This document shows, in pieces, positions 50,706 to 58,188 of a stretch of DNA of 58,188 nt (within the stretch, counting starts at the first letter, position 1; each line of letters opens with the position of its first letter). Both the position numbers and the translations under genes were made by a program. The notes below the pieces were generated by a model, which saw only the letters and a list, made by a program, of their open reading frames with translations, was not told where the DNA came from and did no database searches. Source of the DNA: Mycoplasma sp. CAG:472 (GTDB taxonomy: Bacteria > Bacillota_I > Bacilli_A > RF39 > UBA660); assembly GCA_000437315.1 (NCBI GenBank), contig FR899401.1:1-58188 (forward strand), in the 5' to 3' direction.

Positions 50706-52483
50706 TGATAGCAAAAGGTCAAAAAATTTCTGACCGATATCAAATAATAAAATCTATAGGCGAAGGTGGGATGGCCAATGTTTACCTTGCTTATGATACA
50801 ATACTGGAAAGAAATGTTGCAGTTAAAGTTTTAAGAGGAGATCTTGCAAATGATGAAAAGTTTGTTAGACGTTTCCAAAGAGAGGCTTTACAAGCATCAA
50901 GTTTATCCCATCCAAATATTGTTGAGGTTTATGATGTCGGTGAAGATAATGGTGAATATTATATTGTAATGGAGTATGTTGAGGGAAAACATTTAAAAGG
51001 TCTTCTTAAAAAAAGAGGTAAACTTACTATTCCTGAAGTTGTAGATATTATGATTCAGGTTACAAGTGGACTTACGGTGGCTCATGATAGCTACATAATA
51101 CACCGTGATATAAAGCCGCAAAATATAATGATACTTGATAATGGACTTGTAAAATTAACTGATTTTGGTATTGCCCTTGCAATGAATTCAACACAGCTTA
51201 CTCAAACAAATTCGGTTATGGGGTCAGTTCATTATTTACCTCCGGAGGGAGCATCTGGTAAAGGTGCAACACTTCAAAGTGATATATATTCACTAGGAAT
51301 ACTTATGTATGAACTTCTTACTGGTAAACTTCCGTTTCGTGGAGAAACAGCAGTGGAAATTGCGTTAAAGCAACTTAAAGAACCAATGCCAAGTATTAGA
51401 AAAGAAATACCTGATATTCCACAGTCAATTGAAAATATTATTTTAAGAGCAACAGCAAAAAATCCTAAAAATAGGTATGCTGATGCTAGAGAAATGCACG
51501 ATGATTTATTAACATGTTTAGATGAATCAAGAAAAAATGAAATTAAAATTAGTTTAAAATATCCAGAAATTGATTTAGATGATGGAAAGATGTTAAAACT
51601 AAAAAATGAAAATCTTACAAAGAAGGAAAGTGATGAGATTATAGCAAAGCGTATAACCCAAAAGGATATTAATAAAAATCAAAATAAATCGATAGTAATT
51701 TTACTATCAATATTTACAGGAATTGTTGTACTTATTACAAGTATAGTAGTACTACTTCCTAAATTAACTAAAAAGGCACAAGTTACAGTGCCTGATGTAT
51801 CAAATATGACAGTTGTTAAAGCAATTGAAACTTTACAAGAGGAAGGGTTTACCGTTTCACAAAAACAAATTGAAAAATCCTCGACTGTAATTGATGAAGG
51901 AAAAATAATTTCAACTTCACCATCCGGAGGAACTAAACATAAAAAAGGTTATGAAATAACTTTATATGTTTCTACAGGAAGTAAATCTGTTGAAGTCGAA
52001 GATTATACAGGTAAAAATTATCTTGAGGTTAAAGGTAAACTTGAGGCTTATGGAATTAACGTTATTATTGAAAAGAAAGAAATGGAAGTTGATACAGATG
52101 AAGATTATGAAACAAATATAATTATGGATCAATCTATTAAAAAAGGAGAACATCTTTCTAAAGGTGATAATATAACTTTATATATTCCAGATATTAAAAA
52201 TCTATACCCTGATTTTACTGATGGAACTTATAGTGTAAGTGATATAATTGATTTTGCAAATGAATATAAATTAAAATTAAAATTTATTGATAAAGATAGT
52301 AAAACTATTTCTATAACAAGTGAAAATGCAAATGAATATGCTGATTATAAGATACTTAATCAAAATAGAACAGCAGGAACTAAAGTAACTGAAAATGCAT
52401 CATTTACAATTAAAATAGATGTTAGCTCATCATCAGAAGGTGGCTCGGACAACAAAACTTGTAAAGAAGAAGGTTTATGTTAA
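50705..52483 (+). CDS. prkC: PASTA-domain serine/threonine protein kinase
   Basis: Membrane kinase sensing muropeptides or lipid II and signalling growth state. Start is GTG 50705 after AAGGTGAT. Glycine loop GEGGMANVY, K41, HRDIKPQN (133-), DFG (153-155) and the activation segment with GSVHYLPPE. One membrane segment ~329-351 and then three outside PASTA repeats (~359-427, 428-498, 499-577), beginning VTVPDVSNMTVVKAIETL. 592 residues. The prpC-prkC-rsgA-rpe order is that of Bacillus. Confidence 0.96.
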   Translation: MIAKGQKISDRYQIIKSIGEGGMANVYLAYDTILERNVAVKVLRGDLANDEKFVRRFQREALQASSLSHPNIVEVYDVGEDNGEYYIVMEYVEGKHLKGLLKKRGKLTIPEVVDIMIQVTSGLTVAHDSYIIHRDIKPQNIMILDNGLVKLTDFGIALAMNSTQLTQTNSVMGSVHYLPPEGASGKGATLQSDIYSLGILMYELLTGKLPFRGETAVEIALKQLKEPMPSIRKEIPDIPQSIENIILRATAKNPKNRYADAREMHDDLLTCLDESRKNEIKISLKYPEIDLDDGKMLKLKNENLTKKESDEIIAKRITQKDINKNQNKSIVILLSIFTGIVVLITSIVVLLPKLTKKAQVTVPDVSNMTVVKAIETLQEEGFTVSQKQIEKSSTVIDEGKIISTSPSGGTKHKKGYEITLYVSTGSKSVEVEDYTGKNYLEVKGKLEAYGINVIIEKKEMEVDTDEDYETNIIMDQSIKKGEHLSKGDNITLYIPDIKNLYPDFTDGTYSVSDIIDFANEYKLKLKFIDKDSKTISITSENANEYADYKILNQNRTAGTKVTENASFTIKIDVSSSSEGGSDNKTCKEEGLC

Positions 52484-53322
52484 ACGGGATAATAGTTAAT
52501 ATAAATTCTAATAGATTTAAAGTTTTAGCAAATGATAAAGAGTACATATGCTCCGCTAGGGGAAAATTTCGTAATGATAAAATTATTCCCTTAGTCGGAG
52601 ATAATGTATTATTTAATGAAAATACTTTACAAATAGAAAAAATTCTTGAAAGAAAAAACTTTTTATTAAGACCAATGATTGCTAATGTAGATATTGCTGT
52701 AGTAATTACTAGTACAAAAGAGCCTGATTTAGATTTAAATTTACTTGATAAACTTCTTACAGTAATTCATAAAAATAATATTAAACCTTTAATATGTTTT
52801 ACAAAAACTGATTTACTAAATGAAGAAGAAAAGAAAAATTATTTAAATATTAGAAAATATTATGAAAAATATTATGATGTACTTGATAATACAGAAACTA
52901 CAAAATTCAAAAAGATTATTCAAAATAAAATAGTTGTTTTATGTGGACAAACAGGTGCTGGCAAATCTACTTTTATTAATAAGATTGATAATAAATTAAA
53001 TCTTGAAACAAATGAAATAAGTAAAGTTTTAGGAAGAGGTAAACATACAACAAGAATGGTTTCTTTATATAAAGAAGATGGCTTTTTTATAAGTGATACT
53101 CCAGGTTTTAGTAGTCTTTCATTAGAAAATATTTCTTTTGAGGATTTAAATAATGCTTTTGTAGAGTTTTCAAACTTTAAATGTAAATACAATGATTGTA
53201 ATCATATTAATACACAAGGTTGTAATATTGAAAATAATAAAGAGATACTTCCAAGTAGATATGAAAATTATAAACTTTTTCTAAAGGAGATATATGAAAA
53301 TCGCAGTAAGTTATTTAAGTAG
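52477..53322 (+). CDS. rsgA: Ribosome small-subunit-dependent GTPase A
   Basis: Circularly permuted GTPase that checks late 30S assembly. OB domain (1-~65), G4 FTKTDL (108-113) comes before G1 GQTGAGKST (157-165), then G3 DTPG. The C-terminal zinc-binding motif CKYNDCNHINTQGCNI is intact. 281 residues. Start overlaps the kinase stop by 7 bp, ribosome site AAGAAGG. Confidence 0.95.
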   Translation: MLNGIIVNINSNRFKVLANDKEYICSARGKFRNDKIIPLVGDNVLFNENTLQIEKILERKNFLLRPMIANVDIAVVITSTKEPDLDLNLLDKLLTVIHKNNIKPLICFTKTDLLNEEEKKNYLNIRKYYEKYYDVLDNTETTKFKKIIQNKIVVLCGQTGAGKSTFINKIDNKLNLETNEISKVLGRGKHTTRMVSLYKEDGFFISDTPGFSSLSLENISFEDLNNAFVEFSNFKCKYNDCNHINTQGCNIENNKEILPSRYENYKLFLKEIYENRSKLFK

Positions 53323-53914
53323 TAAAGATTATAAAGACTCTATTAAAAAGATAGAAAATTCAAAAGCTGATTTTGTGCACTGCGATATATGTGATGGCTC
53401 ATATGTTAAAACAAATAATTTTAATAAAGAAGACTTTCTTAATTTATTTAATAGAGTAAATAAAAAGTTAAATGTACATCTTATGGTAGACTTCCCTAAA
53501 AGATATGTAGATATGTTAAAGGGACTTAATATTGATGAAATAATAATTCATAATGTAAAAGATACTAAAGACATTATAGAGTATATTAAATCATTAAATA
53601 TTAAAGTAGGTATTGCTATAAATCCAGATGATAATGTAATGGATTATATAAAATATTTTTCTTTGGTTGATGAGGTTCTAGTTATGAGTGTAAATCCAGG
53701 TAAAGGAGGTCAACCTTTTTTAAGAAAGGTTATTCCTACCATAGATTATCTATATAGTGTAAAAGATATCTATAAATTTAATATTGCTATTGATGGTGGT
53801 ATAAATGATGAGACTATTAAACTAGTTAAGGATAAAGTTGATTTAGTTATAAGTGGTTCATTTATTACAAATAGTGATAACTATAATAATCAAATTGATA
53901 AATTATTAATGTAA
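53294..53914 (+). CDS. rpe: Ribulose-phosphate 3-epimerase
   Basis: Interconverts ribulose 5-phosphate and xylulose 5-phosphate in the pentose phosphate pathway. TIM barrel motifs: HCDICDGSYV (usually DxMDG), NVHLMVDFP, VMSVNPGKGGQPF, and NIAIDGGIN. 206 residues, slightly short. It overlaps rsgA by 29 bp with AAGGAG inside it and closes the operon. Confidence 0.92.
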   Translation: MKIAVSYLSSKDYKDSIKKIENSKADFVHCDICDGSYVKTNNFNKEDFLNLFNRVNKKLNVHLMVDFPKRYVDMLKGLNIDEIIIHNVKDTKDIIEYIKSLNIKVGIAINPDDNVMDYIKYFSLVDEVLVMSVNPGKGGQPFLRKVIPTIDYLYSVKDIYKFNIAIDGGINDETIKLVKDKVDLVISGSFITNSDNYNNQIDKLLM

Positions 53915-53937
53915 GACAAAAAATCTTACATTTTTTT
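53908..53937 (+). terminator. Terminator of the prpC-rpe operon
   Basis: AATGTAAGA (53908-53916) / TCTTACATT (53924-53932), T-run; contains the rpe stop. Confidence 0.85.
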
Positions 53938-54006
53938 AATAAACAATAATTTGTATATTATTATAGAATTATGATAATACATTGTAAAAAATACAAGACA
54001 AACATC

Positions 54007-54036
54007 TTGCATAAATGTATAAATAAATGGTATATT
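54007..54036 (+). promoter_or_regulatory. Plus-strand promoter entering the 54-kb cassette
   Basis: TTGCAT (54007-54012), 18 bp, TATATT (54031-54036). Predicted transcript starts near 54043 and begins with the hairpin GGTGAACG... It would be antisense to the 50-aa peptide mRNA. Confidence 0.5.
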
Positions 54037-54042
54037 ATAAAT

Positions 54043-54071
54043 AGGTGAACGTGAAGGAAGTTCGCGTTACC
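54043..54071. repeat. Left terminal inverted repeat of the 54-kb cassette
   Basis: Carries GAACGTG (54047-54053), GGAA (54056-54059) and GCGTTACC (54064-54071), complementary in order to the right arm at 54308-54333. It also folds on itself: GGT/ACC, AACG/CGTT and GAA/TTC around a GGAAG loop. Confidence 0.75.
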
Positions 54072-54088
54072 CAATTTCTTAGATAGCG

Positions 54089-54241
54089 CTATCTAGCTAT
54101 AATAGATTTCAAAACATGGTATAACCATATAATGATTTCTATCATAATCTGGACGGCGCGTTTTATATATTCTGGGTAGCTATTCCAAAATAATAAAATG
54201 ATAATCAAAATTACTACTCTTTCGAGTTTCTTTTTGGTCAT
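54089..54241 (-). CDS. 50-residue hydrophobic membrane peptide, candidate type I toxin
   Basis: ATG at 54241 lies 8 nt after a perfect ribosome site AAAGGAGG (54257-54250, minus strand). The peptide starts MTKKKLERVV, has a strongly hydrophobic helix (VVILIIILLFWNSY), a short polar link PEYIKRAVQ, and a second hydrophobic stretch MIEIIIWLYHVL ending KSIIAR. Codons such as CTC, CGC, GCC, GTC and CAG are rare elsewhere in the window. A minus-strand promoter lies about 100 bp upstream and terminal inverted repeats flank it. Size, hydrophobicity, structured mRNA and the opposing promoter resemble type I toxins, but no sequence family is recognised. Confidence 0.6.
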   Translation of the reverse strand: MTKKKLERVVILIIILLFWNSYPEYIKRAVQIMIEIIIWLYHVLKSIIAR

Positions 54242-54307
54242 TTACCGTTCCTCCTTTCATCTAGTGAAAAATCTTGGTGCACCAAAACCCCTAGAAAAAA
54301 TTAAGAA

Positions 54308-54333
54308 GGTAACGCCATTTCCAGCACGTTCGA
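54308..54333. repeat. Right terminal inverted repeat of the 54-kb cassette
   Basis: GGTAACGC (54308-54315), TTCC (54319-54322), CACGTTC (54325-54331), the reverse complements of the left-arm blocks. The adjoining TAAGAA (54302-54307) also pairs with TTCTTA (54076-54081). Confidence 0.75.
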
Positions 54334-54339
54334 GTAGTT

Positions 54340-54367
54340 ATTATACATATAAAAAAATCAATTGCAA
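54340..54367 (-). promoter_or_regulatory. Minus-strand promoter of the 50-aa peptide gene
   Basis: Minus strand: TTGCAA (54367-54362), 16 bp, TATAAT (54345-54340). Predicted start near 54333, giving a leader of about 90 nt. Confidence 0.65.
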
Positions 54368-54421
54368 GTACTTCGACAAAACATGCCAAAATAAGACATA
54401 AAAAAGATGCAGATAGCACCT

Positions 54422-56974
54422 TTAAACACCAATTTTAATATTTCTTTTTTTAAGAATATATTTACGAAGATAATCAATAGGGAAGACTGTTAAAGATAAA
54501 ATAAGACAGAATAATAATTCTTTGAAAGTTAGTCCATAAGTTCTAAATAAATTTCCTCCATAATAAATAATATAAATTTGAGCAAAGAAGATAAAAGCAT
54601 TAATAATTAAGAAAACTTTATTTTGCAAGATATGAGCAAAAATATTTAATCTATGTGTACGGGATGCAAAAGAATTACAAATACCCATAAAAATAAATAA
54701 TGCAAAGTAAGCTGTGTATAAGAATTTATCTCCCTCGGAATTCCTAATAAAATGTCTAATAATTGGTAGTTTTAAAAATAATAAACAAATTATAGCACAA
54801 TATGTTCCATTAACTATAATTTGATTAAACATATATTTATTTAAAATAACTTCATCTTTAGTTTTTGGTTTTTCATTTAAGTATTCCTTAAGCGGAGGTT
54901 CATAAGAAAAGGCTAGTCCTGCAAAAGTATCCATAATCATATTAAGCCATAACATTTGAATTATAGTAATTGGTGTAGATATTCCCAAAAGGACTCCAAT
55001 GATGGAAAGAATTAAAGCACAAACATTAACAGTAAGCTGATAGATAATAAATTTTCTTATGCTTTTAAAAATTGTTCTACCATATAAAATTGCTTTACAA
55101 ATCGAAGATATATTATTATCTAAAATGACTATATCACTTGCATCTTTAGCAACTTCAGAACCACTTCCTAAAGCAAAACCAACATCACTTTTTTTAAGGG
55201 CAAGAGCATCATTAACTCCATCACCAGTCATACCTACAACAAGTTTATAAGACTGAAGAATACTTACAAGTCTACTTTTATCTTGAGGTAAAGCCCTAGC
55301 AATAATACAAAGGTTAGGGTATAGATTAATTATTTGCTCATCAGTAAGTACGGAAAGTTCATTATGAGTTAAAGCAATAGATTTATCGTTATAAAGTCCA
55401 AGTTCTTTTCCAATACTTACAGCTGTTTCTTTGGCATCACCAGTAATCATAATAGTTTTTATACCAGCATTTTTTATTAAATCTAAACTTGGTTTTGCCT
55501 CAGGTCTTAAAGTATCTGCGATAACAATTATATTAATAAATACTAGGTCATCTTTATTTTTACCATATGCATTTACAAGTACTCGATAACCTTTTGAAGT
55601 ATAACTATTAACCATACTTTGAATAAAACTTTTTGAAATAAATTTTTCTTCATTACCAGATAAACTTAAATATTTTTGACATTTTTCAAGAAGTACTTCG
55701 CATGCACCTTTATAAAAATAATAGTCTTTTGTTTGAACCATACTATATTTATCTTCCGAAGAAAATAATTTTTTATTTATTATTTCATCATTTATTTGCA
55801 TATTTCCTGTAAATCTTTTTATTGCTCTATCTGTGGTATTTCCACCAATGATTTTATCATTATCAAAAACACTTTCATTATTTAAATATAAAGATTTAGT
55901 TAAAATATTATAATATTTTTCATAACATTTTAATTCATTTTTATTTTGAAAACATTTACCATTTTTAGCTATTATATACTTTACATTTAATTTACCCATT
56001 GTAAGAGTTCCAGTTTTATCACAAAGAAGTACATTTAAACTTCCACTTGTTTCTATACCTACAAGTTTACGTACTAATACATTATCCTTAAGCATTTTCT
56101 TCATATTAGATGAAAGTACTAAAGTAATCATCATAGGAAGTCCTTCGGGAACTGCCACAATAATGATAGTTACAGTTAAAGTTAGAACATAAAATAAATA
56201 GTTAAGCATAAGTGGTATATTTTTAATTGTTTCAATAATAAGTTCTAAATTAAAATTATTTTTAACAACAATTTGCATAAAAAGGTAGGCAAAACTTGCT
56301 AAAAAGGCTCCAATATAACCAAGTTTACTAATACTTTTTGCAAGTACTCTAAGTCTTGTTTTAAGAGGACTTTCACACGTTTTTTCTTGTACACCAGAGG
56401 AAATACTTCCCATAAATGTTTTATCACCAATTTCAGTTACTTTTATTTTAGCACTACCTTTATATATTGTACTTCCACTATAAACTTTATCACCAATTTT
56501 TTTATTTACTTCCTTACTTTCACCAGTAATAAAGGATTCATCAACTTGCAAACTTCCTTCCTTAATAATACCATCTGCACATATTTTATCTCCAGATGAT
56601 ATTTGAAGTAAATCATTTATAACAATTTCTTTTGAGGAAATAGTAGTGAGTTTTCCATTACGATATACTTTTGTAGATAATTTACTACTTTCTTCGAATA
56701 ATCTTTCAAATGCTTTATTAGAACCATATTCACTTATCGAAGAAATAAATGATGCTAAAAAGATTGCTATAACAATTCCAAGTGTTTCATACCAATCAAA
56801 ATTTTTAAATAAAAAAACTATTTTAATAGAAAGTGCTATTAAAAGTATTTTTATTATTGGATCAGATAATGACTCTAATAGTATCTTAAAAAATGTATTA
56901 CTTTTCTTTCTTGTTATTTCATTACTACCATATTTTTTCCTTAACTCTAAAACCTCTTTATCATTTAGTCCCAA
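54422..56974 (-). CDS. P-type Ca2+-transporting ATPase (type II)
   Basis: Membrane pump, 850 residues. Start is probably TTG 56974 after TGGAGGT; a further upstream ATG reading exists but lacks a site. Motifs: FITGES (actuator), VAVPEGLPMMITL in the ion-binding membrane segment M4, phosphorylated Asp in CDKTGTLT, MTGDAKETA, MVGMTGDGVNDALALKKSDVG hinge. MWLNMIMDTFAGLAFSYEPP is M6 of the type II (SERCA/PMCA-like) group with Asn and Asp ligands, so Ca2+ export is most likely; Mn2+ or other cations are possible. Confidence 0.9.
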   Translation of the reverse strand: MGLNDKEVLELRKKYGSNEITRKKSNTFFKILLESLSDPIIKILLIALSIKIVFLFKNFDWYETLGIVIAIFLASFISSISEYGSNKAFERLFEESSKLSTKVYRNGKLTTISSKEIVINDLLQISSGDKICADGIIKEGSLQVDESFITGESKEVNKKIGDKVYSGSTIYKGSAKIKVTEIGDKTFMGSISSGVQEKTCESPLKTRLRVLAKSISKLGYIGAFLASFAYLFMQIVVKNNFNLELIIETIKNIPLMLNYLFYVLTLTVTIIIVAVPEGLPMMITLVLSSNMKKMLKDNVLVRKLVGIETSGSLNVLLCDKTGTLTMGKLNVKYIIAKNGKCFQNKNELKCYEKYYNILTKSLYLNNESVFDNDKIIGGNTTDRAIKRFTGNMQINDEIINKKLFSSEDKYSMVQTKDYYFYKGACEVLLEKCQKYLSLSGNEEKFISKSFIQSMVNSYTSKGYRVLVNAYGKNKDDLVFINIIVIADTLRPEAKPSLDLIKNAGIKTIMITGDAKETAVSIGKELGLYNDKSIALTHNELSVLTDEQIINLYPNLCIIARALPQDKSRLVSILQSYKLVVGMTGDGVNDALALKKSDVGFALGSGSEVAKDASDIVILDNNISSICKAILYGRTIFKSIRKFIIYQLTVNVCALILSIIGVLLGISTPITIIQMLWLNMIMDTFAGLAFSYEPPLKEYLNEKPKTKDEVILNKYMFNQIIVNGTYCAIICLLFLKLPIIRHFIRNSEGDKFLYTAYFALFIFMGICNSFASRTHRLNIFAHILQNKVFLIINAFIFFAQIYIIYYGGNLFRTYGLTFKELLFCLILSLTVFPIDYLRKYILKKRNIKIGV

Positions 56975-57036
56975 AGTAAAATACCTCCATTTAAGTATAT
57001 TAAAAAAATTAAATATAATGACTATTTTACACATAC

Positions 57037-57065
57037 TTTACATTTTTAAAAAAGTATGCTATAAT
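57037..57065 (+). promoter_or_regulatory. Promoter of the 57.1-kb gene pair
   Basis: TTTACA (57037-57042), 17 bp, TATAAT (57060-57065). Confidence 0.85.
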
Positions 57066-57090
57066 TAAATTACTTAAGGGGGGAAAGTTA

Positions 57091-57267
57091 ATGAAAAAAA
57101 GTACATATTTTATGACTGTTTCTGTTATGAGTATACTAATTTGTTTAATTTCTGGAGCACTTTATGCATATTGTAAAGATATCAATATACATAATTATTC
57201 TTTAGATAAAATTAATTCAAATAATGTAGAAATTATAAACATTAATAAAGAAATAGCTAAGAAATAA
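57091..57267 (+). CDS. 58-residue membrane-anchored small protein
   Basis: ATG 57091 follows AAGGGGGG (57075-57082) and a strong promoter, so it is very likely expressed. MKKSTYFMTVSVMSILICLI with SGALYAY is a signal-anchor or signal peptide; the remaining ~30 residues are polar, Asn/Ile-rich and outside. No family is recognised. Ten bp ahead of the next gene, with which it forms an operon. Confidence 0.7.
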   Translation: MKKSTYFMTVSVMSILICLISGALYAYCKDINIHNYSLDKINSNNVEIININKEIAKK

Positions 57268-57277
57268 GGGGGTTATT

Positions 57278-57886
57278 ATGAATACAAAAAAAGTAACTAC
57301 AATTCTTATTACTTTAATTGTTATAGAATTTTCTATAATTGGAATTTTTATAAAAGATTATAAAAATAGTCTTGTTACAGTATCAATAGTTAATGATAAT
57401 AATATAAAGTTATCAAATGCCTTTACAAAAGTTAAAGAAGATACTGTTAATAAAGAAGTTGATAATAACAAAAAGATTACTATTAGATTTTATAATATAG
57501 ATAATAATAGTTCCTCTTATAAATCAAATATAACTATTCCAAATGAAGAAATAAATCCAAAAGAAGTAGAAAAGAATATTGATCCAGTTAAAGAAGAAAA
57601 AACTATTATTAATGACATAGTTATACCACAAGATCCTAAAGAAGATATTATAAATGAAAAAACTATTACAATCGAAGATAGATCTAATGGAGAGTGTGCT
57701 ATGGCATTAGAATTTTATTATCAAGATTATTATTTTACTTGTATAAAAAGTCATAATGTAATTGTTACAGTAAATGGTAAAAGTTACACTATTAAAGAAG
57801 CCTTAAATAATAAAATAGTTACAATGGATGAACTAATTAGTGTAGGCTTTAAACCACTTAAAAAGAATACTTATGCTATAAAATAA
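57278..57886 (+). CDS. Membrane-anchored extracytoplasmic protein (202 aa), unknown function
   Basis: Ribosome site AAGGGGG, ATG 57278. One membrane segment (~8-27, ILITLIVIEFSIIGIFIKD), a long Asn/Lys/Glu-rich linker (~30-130) and a compact C-terminal part with two Cys (GECAMALEF, FTCIKSHN) and VNGKSYTIKEALNNKIVTM, which looks like a small extracellular domain. I do not recognise the family. Confidence 0.7.
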   Translation: MNTKKVTTILITLIVIEFSIIGIFIKDYKNSLVTVSIVNDNNIKLSNAFTKVKEDTVNKEVDNNKKITIRFYNIDNNSSSYKSNITIPNEEINPKEVEKNIDPVKEEKTIINDIVIPQDPKEDIINEKTITIEDRSNGECAMALEFYYQDYYFTCIKSHNVIVTVNGKSYTIKEALNNKIVTMDELISVGFKPLKKNTYAIK

Positions 57887-57897
57887 TCTATTTAAAG

Positions 57898-57931
57898 AAC
57901 TCAAAAAAATAAAAAATTTTGAGTTTTTTTT
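57898..57931 (+). terminator. Terminator after the 57.3-kb gene
   Basis: AACTCAAAA (57898-57906) / TTTTGAGTT (57917-57925), T-run. Confidence 0.88.
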
Positions 57932-57974
57932 ATAACCCAATTTTCTCACTAACCCAGTATTTACCTTGTTCGTA

Positions 57975-58113
57975 TTTTCTTAAATCTTATACATTTGAGA
58001 AAAAATACCCTCGTATTTATGTACCTTACTACTAAATTATACTATCAATTTATTTAAAAATCTAGTACCATATTTCGTAAAATAAGCGTTAAATTTTCTT
58101 AAATGTATAAGAT
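57975..58113. repeat. Inverted repeat pair upstream of the last gene
   Basis: 57984-58003 is the reverse complement of 58094-58113 with one mismatch in 20; the arms are 90 bp apart. The left arm region also folds locally: TTTTCTTAAAT (57975-57985) with ATTTGAGAAAA (57993-58003), one G-T pair. No frame with a ribosome site lies between. Confidence 0.7.
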
Positions 58114-58157
58114 AAGAGAAAAATGACTCCAGTATTTATAAGGGATTGGAGGATATT

Positions 58158-58188
58158 ATGGAAAAAAGTAAAATAACAAAATCACTTG
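58158..58188 (+). CDS. Start of a gene cut by the window end
   Basis: ATG 58158 follows TTGGAGGAT at good spacing and reads MEKSKITKSL to the window end. Too short to identify. Confidence 0.65.
   Translation, partial: MEKSKITKSL

Noticed and set aside
54198..54401. 67-codon plus-strand frame in the 54-kb cassette
   Set aside because: No ribosome site before its ATG; it is the reverse complement of the better supported minus-strand peptide gene and its leader.
54043..54410. RNase P, SRP RNA, tmRNA or Mg2+ riboswitch
   Set aside because: The conserved words of these RNAs (for example GAGGAAAGTCC, GGAAGCAG) are missing on both strands; the structure is better explained by the peptide cassette.
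1..58188. CRISPR arrays, insertion sequences, prophage
   Set aside because: No spaced direct-repeat series, transposase, integrase or phage structural gene was seen.
1..58188. Mycoplasma genetic code (TGA as Trp)
   Set aside because: Many intact genes end with TGA, for example the ABC ATPase and PH-like genes, and Trp is TGG.

Overview
The window is one stretch of a very AT-rich bacterial chromosome (roughly three quarters A+T by eye). Gene content and order point to Bacillota, class Bacilli. Visible Bacilli-type clusters are rpsB-tsf, rimP-nusA-ylxR-...-infB-rbfA-truB, parE-parC, a ylbD/ylbE pair, nfo next to a DUF2624 gene, and prpC-prkC-rsgA-rpe. Cell-wall genes (D,D-carboxypeptidase, class B PBP, PASTA kinase) show a walled cell. 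TGA is used as a stop, so the Mycoplasma code does not apply. The small gene sizes, truncated RimP and low GC suggest an uncultured, reduced-genome gut Bacilli lineage (RF39/Mollicutes-like); that placement is inference.

Layout. 1-1.6 kb: the 3' end of a surface protein whose last domain is A-depleted and lectin-like, followed by a GC-rich hairpin block and a small MutS-domain-I-like gene. 1.6-5.1 kb: rpsB-tsf with a structured leader, then an AbiE-type toxin-antitoxin pair with its own promoter. 5.1-10.5 kb: uvrB (minus strand), a Fic protein lacking the catalytic His and lying between two 52-bp direct repeats, and a CBS/DRTGG pyrophosphatase. 10.5-19.4 kb: ABC exporter plus two-component system, dacA and a transporter. 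19.5-24 kb: a tight operon from a TasA-like secreted protein through rmuC, DUF368, a degenerate histidine phosphatase and small membrane peptides to pduL. 24-30.3 kb: the transcription/translation operon, with a half-length RimP and a dCMP deaminase in place of the usual L7Ae gene. 30.4-38.2 kb: parE-parC, ylbD-ylbE, a pilin-like protein, nfo. 38.2-45.7 kb: a class B PBP, a tandem duplication carrying two related minus-strand genes, a nucleotidyltransferase, LysR, PHP and GT4 genes. 45.8-53.9 kb: tRNA-Tyr/Gln/Lys, fmt, a CDP-alcohol phosphatidyltransferase, rlmN and the prpC-prkC-rsgA-rpe operon. 53.9-58.2 kb: a structured cassette encoding a 50-residue hydrophobic peptide, a Ca2+-type P-type ATPase, two small envelope proteins and the start of another gene.

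Most housekeeping genes form overlapping operons with strong AAGGAGG-type ribosome sites and TTGACA/TATAAT-like promoters at 16-18 bp spacing. Several genes (dacA, the 17.4-kb gene, the GT4 gene, rlmN) instead have the -10 box 5-8 nt before ATG and no Shine-Dalgarno, so they look leaderless.

The best candidate for something undescribed is at 54.0-54.37 kb. Two mirror-image convergent promoters and imperfect terminal inverted repeats enclose a 50-codon membrane peptide gene, with several short palindromes and a possible anti-Shine-Dalgarno loop. It resembles a type I toxin-antitoxin locus in layout but matches no family I recognise. Second is the surface-protein 3' end, which looks like a diversity-generating retroelement target. 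Function statements are from motif reading only; no searches were run.
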